The notes beneath the pieces are model-generated. The model was not told the DNA's origin. It did not search any database and was given only the letters and a program-made list of their open reading frames with translations. DNA of 64,000 nucleotides from Hirundichthys speculiger (Eukaryota > Chordata > Actinopteri > Beloniformes > Exocoetidae), in NCBI GenBank assembly GCA_018398805.1, contig JAGFBZ010000854.1, positions 898,782 through 962,781 of the forward strand, read 5' to 3'. Each line of letters begins with the position of its first letter. The first letter of the stretch is position 1. The translations under genes and the position numbers were made by a program. Positions 57,077 through 64,000 of the stretch are shown one piece after another.

Positions 57077-57373
57077 ACGACGACGACACACACTCAACAA
57101 ACTCGAGAAAGAGACACTGACAGCTAATCAGACAAGCGCTACAGTGCTGCGCTGATGTGAACGCAGTATGAACGTTATTTTCTGCTGAAGGGAGGAGGTG
57201 GAGGCGGGGCCGGGCCGGGCCTTGCGAAGACACGAAGTGGCCCATTGGTTGATTTTCTTGACGGACATTGGGCTAGTCCAATGAAATTTCTCAGCTCTCG
57301 TTGGCCCGCCCCTCCCATCCCTCCTGACCAAATTTTGCCGTTTGGCCTGACCGGAGAGTGTGGTGGCTCGTGG

Positions 57374-57652
57374 ATGAGTATGGAAATGGAGAAAAAAGCA
57401 CAAAAGCGAAAGGGAGGAGCAGAAAAGCTCAGAGAACGGAGACAAAAAAAATTAAAAGTGGATGCAGCAAAATGTGCCAAAATCACGGAAATGTTTTCAA
57501 CCACAAGCTTGGGGGCGGGGGGCGCGGGGCCGTCGGCCGCGGGGCCGTCGAGTGAACAGGTGGTTGTCGGAGAAGAAGCGGACGAGGAGAGGGAGAAGGA
57601 GGAGGATGAGGAGGAGGAGAGAGATGAGACCCAGCAGCAGGGCGAGATTGAG
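57374..57652 (+). CDS. First exon of a ZMYM1-like hAT transposase gene
   Basis: ATG at 57,374 starts MSMEMEKKAQKRKGGAEKLR, then KKLKVDAAKCAKITEMF and a Gly/Ala-rich, then Glu-rich stretch to GAG|GTCAGA at 57,652/57,653. From memory, KRKGGAEKLRxR...DAAKCAKITxMF is the N-terminal end of fish hAT proteins annotated zinc finger MYM-type 1-like. The acidic repeat (EEADEEREKEEDEEEERDE) is low complexity. No catalytic exon follows, so this copy is truncated. Confidence 0.6.
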
Positions 57653-57682
57653 GTCAGAATAGCTATTTGGAGGTGATCACCT

Positions 57683-57704
57683 GTGTGTGTGTGTGTGTGT
57701 GTGT
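57683..57704. repeat. (TG)n microsatellite
   Basis: About eleven GT units just after the hAT first exon's splice donor. Confidence 0.9.
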
Positions 57705-57845
57705 GGTTTAATCTTTGTTGTCAAATAATGCTTTGAGTAGATTTGGTGTCCAATTTACAGTGTTAAGTGTGTTAAAATATTAGTGAAACATTGCTTTGCT
57801 GAAATGCATGATAAATAATTGGTAGACATGAGTAACACTAGTGAC

Positions 57846-57879
57846 AACGCAGCGCCTTAGACCGCTCAGCCATCCTGAC
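57846..57879 (-). pseudogene. tRNA-Leu 5' fragment
   Basis: Minus strand reads GTCAGGATGGCTGAGCGG then the D arm and start of the anticodon stem (CTGCG). The rest is missing. Confidence 0.7.
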
Positions 57880-58065
57880 TGGTGTGTACGCATTGGTAGA
57901 TAGACGTACAGACGAATAGCCAGTTGGTCAGACATATAGATAGACGAATAGCCACTTGGATATTCTATTTCAGTCTCCACAGCGAAGTGATTCACGATTG
58001 ATTCGGCTCAGGTTTTATATTAGATGTTGACGCAACTGGGACTCAAGGCCATACCTGACGATGAA

Positions 58066-58131
58066 GAACCCACGCCTCAAGGGAAGACTGCGACCTGAAC
58101 GCAGTGCCTTAGACCGCTCGGCCATTCTGAC
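58066..58131 (-). pseudogene. tRNA-Leu(CAG)-like, 3' end deleted
   Basis: Minus strand reads GTCAGAATGGCCGAGCGG, anticodon stem-loop CTGCG TTCAGGT CGCAG (anticodon CAG), then a variable arm and GTGGGTTC. The T arm and acceptor 3' strand are lost. Best match to an ordinary tRNA-Leu(CAG) head. Confidence 0.75.
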
Positions 58132-58735
58132 TGGTGTGCGTTTGTACACATTGGTAGATAGACGTACAGACGAATAGCCACTTGGTCAGACAGATAGATA
58201 GATGAATAGACAGTTGGACAGACAGAAATCCAGTTGGTTAGATGGACAGACGGATAGCCAGTTGGATAGATGGACAGACGGATAGCCAGTTGGATAGAGG
58301 GACAGACGTATAGCTGGATAGCCAGTTGGCTATTCAAGTCTCCACAGTGAAGTGATTCGGCTCAGGTTTTACATTGGATGTTGATAGATAAATGTACAGA
58401 CGAATAGCCAGTTGGTTAGATAGATAGATGAATAGATGTACAGACGGATAGCCAGTTGGTTAGATAGATAGACAAATAGCCAGTAGGATAGATGGACAGA
58501 CCTCTAGAAGTGATTCACACAATTGATTCGGCTCAGGTTTTGTGTTTTTTGTGGTGTGTGTGTACACATTGGTAGATAGACAGACAGACAAATTGCCATT
58601 TGGATAGATGGATAGCCAGTTGGATATTCTATTTCAGTCTCCACAGAGAAGTGATTCACACGATTGATTCGGCTCAGGTTTTACATTGGATGTTGAAGCA
58701 ACTGGGATTCAAGGCCAAACCTGACGGTAAAGAGC

Positions 58736-58818
58736 TGTCAGAAGTGGGATTCGAACCGACGCCTCAAGGGGAGACTGCGATCTTAACGCAGCACCTTAGA
58801 CCCCTCTGCCATCCTAAC
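58736..58818 (-). tRNA. tRNA-Leu-like (anticodon AAG by position)
   Basis: 83 nt. Anticodon arm CTGCG TTAAGAT CGCAG gives AAG at positions 34-36. A box region TGGCAGAGGGG is altered from the usual AGCGG; box B GGTTCGAATCC is intact. One mismatch in the T stem (GTCGG/CCCAC). Likely a pseudogene or a SINE-like unit. Confidence 0.55.
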
Positions 58819-59193
58819 TGGTGTGTGTGGGAGTGTACACATTGGTAGATAGACGTATAGATGAATAGCCAGTTGGTTAGACCGATAGCCAGTAGGATAG
58901 ATGGACAGACCACTAGCCAGTTGGATAGATGGACAGACCACTAGCCAGTTGGATAGATGGAGAGACGGCTGGCCAATTGGATAGATAGACAGACGGATAG
59001 CGAGTTGGATAGATGGATAGACGAACAGCCAGTTGGACAGACGGAAAGACGAATCGCCATTTGGATAGATGGACAGCTGGATATTCTATTTCAGTCTTCA
59101 CGTGTGAAGTGATTCACACGATTGATTCAGCTCAGGTTTTACATTGGATGTTGAAGCAACTGGGACTCAAGGCCAAACCTGACGGTAAAGAGC

Positions 59194-59276
59194 TGTCAGA
59201 AGTGGGATTCGAACCGACGCCTCAAGGGGAGACTGCGATCTTAACGCAGCGCCTTAGACCGCTCTGCCATCCTAAC
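59194..59276 (-). tRNA. tRNA-Leu-like (anticodon AAG), best copy
   Basis: 83 nt. Acceptor stem GTTAGGA pairs with TTCTGAC using two G-U pairs. D arm carries A box TGGCAGAGCGG. Anticodon arm CTGCG TTAAGAT CGCAG gives AAG. A long variable arm as in tRNA-Leu is present. Box B GGTTCGAATCC is perfect. One T-stem mismatch. No CCA in the DNA, as expected for a eukaryote. Promoter boxes look active, but nearby sister copies are damaged. Confidence 0.6.
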
Positions 59277-59517
59277 TGGTGTGTGTGGCAGTGTACACAT
59301 TGGTAGATAGACGTATAAATGAATAGCCAGTTGGTTAGACAGATAGATAGATGAATAGACAGTTGGATAGATGGTCAGACGAACAGCCAGTTGGATAGAT
59401 GGAGAGACGGAAATCCAGTTGGTTAGATGGAAGTGATTCACACGATTGATTCAGCTCAGGTTTTACATTGGATGTTGAAGCAACTGGGACTCAAGGCCAA
59501 ACCTGACGGTATAGAGC

Positions 59518-59600
59518 TGTCAGAAGTGGGATTCGAACCAATGCCTCAAGGGGAGACTATGATCTTAACGCAGCGCCTTAGACCACTCTGCCATCCTAAC
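59518..59600 (-). pseudogene. tRNA-Leu-like, anticodon stem broken
   Basis: Same 83-nt layout, but the 3' side of the anticodon stem is CATAG instead of CGCAG and the T stem has more changes (GAACCAATGCC on the plus strand). Probably non-functional. Confidence 0.7.
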
Positions 59601-59687
59601 TGGTGTGTGTGTCTGTGTGTGTGTGTGTGTGAGTGTACACATTGGTAGATAGACGTATAGATGAATAGCCAGTTGGTTAGACAGATA

Positions 59688-60150
59688 GGAGAGGACATCT
59701 ACCTGGCAATTAAGGAGATGTTAATAAACCGAGGAATAGAGCCAAAACAAGTGGTTTCAGTAACCACAGATGGAGCCCCTGCCATGATAGGGAGAGAGAA
59801 AGGAGCTGTGGCAAGAATGAAAGAGGACAATCCTGAGCTCATCTCTTACCATTGCATCATTCATCAGTCTGTTCTGTGCTCCACCCTGTCAGATGAATAT
59901 GCTGAGGTGATGGACACAATGATGAAAATGATCAATTTTCTCAGGGCATCCTCTTCCTATCAGCATCGCATGCTCAGAGAATTCCTCAGAGAAGTTGATG
60001 CAAATGCTGATGATCTTTTGCTGCACAACAATGTGAGATGGCTCAGCAAAGGCACAATGTTGGAGCGCTTTTGGTCCATCAGAAGTGAAGTAGCAGCTTT
60101 CTCGGCGGAGCAGACAAGTCAGAAGGCAACACAATTTTCTCTATTTTTAA
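59688..60150 (+). pseudogene. hAT transposase fragment (SCAND3/ZBED5-like)
   Basis: Starting within the tandem array the frame reads GEDIYLAIKEMLINRGIEPK, VSVTTDGAPAMIGREKGAVA, ISYHCIIHQSVLCSTLSDEY and LLLHNNVRWLSKGTMLERFW. This is the catalytic-core region of hAT transposases, with the TTDGAPAM and HCIIHQ motifs and the downstream WLSKG motif. It lacks the BED finger and the C-terminal dimerisation domain. The frame is uninterrupted for about 150 codons, so the fragment is fairly young. Its left edge is fused to the array. Confidence 0.85.
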
Positions 60151-60457
60151 AAGATGAGAAAAAGATGGATAACGTGCACTGTAAAAAAAAATCCCGTAAA
60201 AAAACGGTAAATGACTGGCAGCTACGGCTGCCAAACAAAAACTTTAAATATAAAGTAAAATATCGTAATTCAAATGAAGTACAAATACATTAAATTTATG
60301 GAAATTTTCATTAAGAGCTTTACAGAAAAATGCCATTATTTTACAGATTTTTACCAAATTATTACGATCAAACCTCTTCAATAAAGTGATAATGCAAATA
60401 GTTCTGCAGAAAAATACCATTATTTTACAGATTTTTACCAAATTATTACGATCAAAC

Positions 60458-61553
60458 TAGGGATGCGCGCGATTAGTCGTCTAACCGATTAAACGTCCGC
60501 CCACTTTTTAGTCGGCACCAGAAATATTAGTCGTTTAAACCAATTTGTGTTTTATTCATGTACAAGGCCGCTTAACTGTCATACAGCCGCCCGCCACTAG
60601 TCGGAGCTACAGAGCCGTCAGACAGCAGCCCCCCTCTCCGCAGCAATGCTTGAGTAGACTGGAGTTTTAAAACAGCACGGTGGGAAGATGGTCTCTAGCA
60701 AAACCAGCGCGGTTAGGCGGTACTTTAATCTAGAAAATAAAAACAAGGTAGTATGTAGACTGTGTCAGAAACAACTGGCATACAATCACTCGACTGGAGC
60801 AATGCGCCACCACATTCAACTCAAGTATTTGGATGTTAATCTGCACGAGACGACGGCTGCTGATGCTAGCGGTGCTAATGCTAGCGGTGCTAGCTACACT
60901 CAGGCCGATTTGACATTGTTTACCCAGAGACATGTTCTCCCGTCCGGTCTTAGAGATTTTAGATGCTTGTTTAATTTTACACTCATATTGAACTGCGCAT
61001 AGAGCTTAATAATTCAGCAGCAATTTATCTTTTTTAGATGTTACATTATTTGTTAACTTTAAGTGAGTTTTTGTCGGATGTGCAGGGTTTATATTCATAC
61101 TGCACGGCGCAAAATGCTGCTCGTTTTGGTTGGAATTTAATTATAATTTAGATGTTTTATTAACTTGAAAGTGAATTAAAGCAATAATTTTTGTCGGATA
61201 ATCTGCAAGATTCAATGTGTCAGAGGCAATTTATTTATTTTGGTGGTTAACGTTTGACTGAGTTGCCTTCATGTTCACATTCATTCATACTGCACGGTGC
61301 AAAGTGTCTCATAGTTCAGCGGCATTTAAAATCCGACATGGTTGTTGAACATTGTGATTAAAGGCTTAAAAGAACTCTTGTTACACACAATATTTTTTGG
61401 GACAATGTTTCAAATTCTGTTTTGATGTTTCAATAAATTGTGCTAAATTTACACTGTTTTCTGAGTGTTTTCCTTTTTTTTAGACTAGTCGACTAGTCTT
61501 AATTAAAAATTTCGTTTAGTCGACAGGGAAATTAGTCGCCAGGAACATCCCTA
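60458..61553 (+). mobile_element. hAT transposon with 8-bp TSD inside the minisatellite
   Basis: Ends TAGGGATGCGCGC / GAACATCCCTA with the exact duplication GATCAAAC (60,450-60,457; 61,554-61,561). It encodes a short BED-finger frame and no catalytic core. Confidence 0.95.
60688..61002 (+). CDS. BED-type zinc finger remnant of the hAT
   Basis: A 104-codon frame, starting MVSSKTSAVRRYFNLE, contains KVVCRLCQKQLAYNHSTG and AMRHHIQLKY, a BED finger with the CxxC pair. One His of the HxxxxH pair appears altered. After ADASGANASGAS it departs from the family. Other transposase domains are absent. It could be a truncated DNA-binding protein, but more likely is decayed. Confidence 0.65.
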   Translation: MVSSKTSAVRRYFNLENKNKVVCRLCQKQLAYNHSTGAMRHHIQLKYLDVNLHETTAADASGANASGASYTQADLTLFTQRHVLPSGLRDFRCLFNFTLILNCA

Positions 61554-61960
61554 GATCAAACCTCTTCAATAAAGTGATAATGCAAATAGTTCTGCAGAAA
61601 AATACCATTATTTTACAGATTTTTACCAAATTATTACGATCAAACCTCTTCAATAAAGTGATAATGCAAATAGTTCTGCAGAAAAATACCATTATTTTAC
61701 AGATTTTTACCAAATTATTATGATCAAACCTCTTCAATAAAGTGATAATGCACATAATTCTGCAGAAAAATACCATTATTTTACAGATTTTTAAACTAAA
61801 TTATTACCATTTAACACCTTCAATAAACTTGAAATACTTCCTTTTAAAAACAGTCAAATGACTGGCAGCAATGGCTGCCAAACAAAAACTGTAATATTAA
61901 TGTAAAATATCCTAATTAAACTGAAAACATACATAAATTCAGAATGCATTTATTCAAGAC

Positions 61961-62283
61961 TTTTATTTTTCATTGACAGAAGCTTGTTCAACATAACTTT
62001 GCCAGTAAGGCCACAATGGCTAAAAGTCACAAAGACAAGTAACATGGGGGGGGGGGGGTTTACAAGGGACATGTAAAGATTTTCAGTCAAACTGGGATGG
62101 GAAACTTGTTTACAAGTAACATACACACCACTATTAATTCTAAAATGCTTCCATTTTGTGCATTCAGGTGTAAATATACTATCTCATATATTTATTCAAA
62201 AACAATTTTTCAGAGGTCCCCAGGTGTCAGTCTTATCCATTGGCATTACCGTAATGATGAGATCATGATTTCACCTTTGAACA
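61961..62283. other. No recognisable gene; poly-G tract
   Basis: Contains G13 at 62,046-62,058. Otherwise AT-rich without motifs. Confidence 0.5.
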
Positions 62284-63965
62284 GGTAAGAACGGTGAAGA
62301 GAAAATCGACTCAATATATCTGGCATGTGTCCGACTTAATTTGTGTATGTAAACCTATTTGTGTTTAGTTTTGTGTACCTGCATGTGTAAAACGAGTTGT
62401 AAACTGTAAACAACATTTTTACCATGACTTGCCTGAAGTTACGTTCAAAATGATTATTACAAATTCAAAAAGTCTCCTACACACAGAAATCGTAAACTAC
62501 GCATGCACCAATCACCGGTTAAATTTGGATTACAAAGTAAGTGTGTTATAACCATGGGGTGGGAGATGGTCTTTTTACACAGATTCACAAGATTAGCATG
62601 AATAAAATATCAAGGGAAATAATACCTGGAAGAAGAATCAGATGACCCAGCTTTACACCAACAATTAAACACACCATGAACACATGAATCTGTGAGGCTT
62701 TGGATGTGTGAAAAGAGTCTCAAAACTCCTCGTGTTGATATGTGCGTAAATGTAGCTTTGTGTGTGTGTGTCAGGTGATTGGTGCATGTGTAGTTAATGA
62801 TTTGTGTCTGTAGTAGGGATGCACATATTGGAATTTTTTTATAACCGTTAACCGACGGCCTTTAACGATTAATAACCGTTAACCGATAAGATTTAAATGC
62901 CCTTCCATGCTGCCATTCCGACATACCACCATTTAGACACATCACTATCCCGAAATACCGCTATTCCGACACACAAACGTCCCACCATTCCGACCCACCT
63001 GACCCGCCCGGGAGAGTTGGCTGCCACGATGTTGCGCTGTTGCGTTGTCGTGGACGCACGCGGACACTTTCCCACCAAGTCCCCACGTCTCCACTGCATC
63101 AACCAGTTTAGCTGTAAGGTTGTCAGCTGTGTGTCTACCTGGCATGCTCCGTGTTAACAGGACGGCAGAATTAGCTTTCCAGTACTCATCGATATAGTGA
63201 CACGTAGCTCTCTGTTGTGGGCGCGGTCCAGCAGTCCGTTGTAATATCCACCAAAAAATGAACTAAATAGTTCATTTTTTGTAATCGACAGCCCGTGTTG
63301 CCACGTTTGATTGCTTTCCTCAGATACATATCAGGCTCGTTTGTGGTGTATTTTAAATGGAATTCGCTGGAAACCTGGAACGGTTTTGACCGTGTGTGAA
63401 CTTTGAAAGAGCGTCATTCACAACTGCCCAAATGAACTCGTTCACGCCTCACGCTCGTGAAGGGGAAAGTGAACGCGCTCAGTTCACGTTCGCGAAAAAT
63501 ATGAACTAGTAACTACTTCGTGAACTTTCGTTCAATGAACGCGTTCAGGTACAACGCTGCACAGAACTCCTTTTTGCTCTCTTCCTCTTCTCTGTAAAGT
63601 GGGCTGTGATTAGACGCACGTGATAACATGTTTTGGACCTGTCGACACGCACCCATGAGTTGATTGAATTACGTAGCTTAAAAACAAAATTGACCGTTAG
63701 TATTAATCGGTTAGAGTTACTGTTATCGGTTAACGGTTAACATGTGCATCCCTAGTCTGTAGGAGACTTTTTAAATCTGTAATAATCATTTTGTCTTTGC
63801 TTCGGATAAGTTACGGTCAAATGTTGTTTACAGTTTTACAAATCATGTTTACGCATAGGGTACACAAATACACGCACACACACCATTTACACGTGCACAA
63901 ATCAAGTAGTATGCGTGCACAGATATATTGAGTTGATTTCTCTCCTCAGATCTGTAAGCTGAGAG
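62284..63965. repeat. Long inverted repeat (arms ~235 bp), right arm split by a hAT
   Basis: The left arm (62,284-62,520; e.g. CTCAATATATCTGGCATGTG and AATGATTATTACAAATTC) is complementary to 63,755-63,965 plus 62,773-62,813. The hAT at 62,814-63,754 interrupts the right arm. Removing it gives two aligned arms around a ~250-bp spacer. Both arms likely extend past 63,965 towards the window end. Confidence 0.85.
62814..63754. mobile_element. hAT transposon with 8-bp TSD inside the long inverted repeat
   Basis: 941 bp, ends TAGGGATGCACAT / ATGTGCATCCCTA, exact duplication GTCTGTAG (62,806-62,813; 63,755-63,762). Inner ends carry AACCGTTAACCG repeats. No transposase frame. A GAACT/GTTCA-rich stretch at 63,260-63,555 may be a further nested element. 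Confidence 0.93.
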
Positions 63966-64000
63966 GTTGTGCTCTGCTGTTTTTTAGTATTTTCCAATTC

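Larger units (their letters stand above)
56918..57676 (+). mobile_element. hAT transposon 5' part with first exon
   Basis: Starts around GGCATGGACTGGCCATCGGG, a hAT end also seen (minus) at 24,182-24,335. It contains a poly-G tract, then a CpG-rich promoter-like stretch and a first coding exon. The right part is missing; the tRNA-containing array begins soon after. Confidence 0.6.
57830..59690. repeat. Degenerate tandem array containing tRNA-Leu-like units
   Basis: Alternates blocks of GATAGACG/GATGAATAGCCAGTTGG-type short repeats with a conserved ~110-190 bp block (GATTCATTCGGCTCAGG-like, TTGGATGTTGAAGCAACTGG, then a minus-strand tRNA-Leu). Five tRNA-related blocks are present; three are full length. 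Larger period about 325-460 bp. The later copies at 58,736, 59,194 and 59,518 are over 90 % alike by eye. Confidence 0.85.
60340..61830. repeat. 85-bp minisatellite with octamer motif, split by a hAT
   Basis: Unit starts TACCAAATTATTACGATCAA and includes AAGTGATAATGCAAATAGTT. At least four units: two before and the rest after the hAT insertion (60,458-61,553). The intact units share ATGCAAAT; the last unit is changed to ATGCACAT. Confidence 0.9.
60177..61960. mobile_element. CACTA-like repeat with internal minisatellite
   Basis: Begins CACTGTAAAAAAAAATCCCG. Starting with CACTG is a feature of CACTA/EnSpm elements. A phrase TGACTGGCAGC...GGCTGCCAAACAAAAACT occurs at 60,209 and again at 61,860. 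The right end and TSD were not identified, so the class is tentative. Confidence 0.45.

Noticed and set aside
56895..57245. Frame with a long poly-proline stretch
   Set aside because: It is the complement of the poly-G tract, with no other coding sign.
60244..61776. Repeated frames with FFCRTICIITLLKRFD-type peptides
   Set aside because: They are translations of the 85-bp minisatellite.

Overview
This window is vertebrate nuclear DNA, almost certainly from a teleost fish. It is AT-rich and intron/intergenic in character. It is packed with teleost-type transposable elements: L2, RTE/Rex3-like and CR1/Rex1-like LINEs, Tc1 elements and MITEs, several hAT families, a Merlin element, tRNA-derived SINEs, and endogenous retroviruses. 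It has no operons or bacterial signals. The only confidently recognised host coding sequence is the last exon of a TBC1D22-family gene (probably tbc1d22a), at 1485-1613 on the + strand. The remaining ~62 kb lies downstream of that gene and is a gene-poor region built from layered insertions. Family names rest on protein motifs and ends read by eye, not on database searches.

Layout. 1-5.7 kb: last intron, last exon and 3' flank of the TBC1D22 gene. 5.7-8.7 kb: an L2 LINE fragment, a decayed retroviral gag/pro/RT remnant and another LINE fragment. 9.3-14.6 kb: a Tc1-type MITE, a complete hAT with an intact BED finger and 8-bp target-site duplication (TSD), a decayed Tc1 transposase, and LINE pieces. 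14.6-22.9 kb: mostly unannotated, with one stretch (16.95-17.41 kb) that looks like a conserved noncoding element. 22.9-24.6 kb: RTE LINE and terminal fragments of DNA transposons. 24,786-33,890: a structurally complete minus-strand provirus with two ~2-kb LTRs, polypurine tract, a lysine-tRNA-type primer site, gag and protease, but a reduced and broken pol.

33.9-41.2 kb: L2 fragment, a SINE with a 17-bp TSD, and an unrecognised single-exon gene or recent pseudogene with a frameshift (35,177-35,660, minus). Its promoter is split by a 657-bp hAT insertion. Then a (TA)n tract holding a second complete hAT, a TTAA-type MITE, an EcoRI-site-rich fold-back element and a solo LTR. 41-52.6 kb: long unannotated stretches (one more CNE-like block at 42.04-42.35 kb), two more MITE copies, L2, RTE and CR1/Rex1-like fragments. 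53-54.2 kb: an LTR-like promoter with six tandem YY1-type sites. 55-57.7 kb: a Merlin DDE transposase, a degenerate CCDC106-like exon and a hAT first exon next to a ~60-bp poly-G tract. 57.8-59.7 kb: an unusual tandem array carrying tRNA-Leu-like units whose anticodon differs between copies. 59.7-64 kb: a hAT transposase fragment, a CACTA-like element with an 85-bp minisatellite carrying an octamer motif and split by a hAT, and a long inverted repeat split by another hAT.

The genes do not form a pathway. The main story is nested transposition: five hAT elements have exact or near-exact 8-bp TSDs, and several of them sit inside other repeats, which gives a relative order of insertion.
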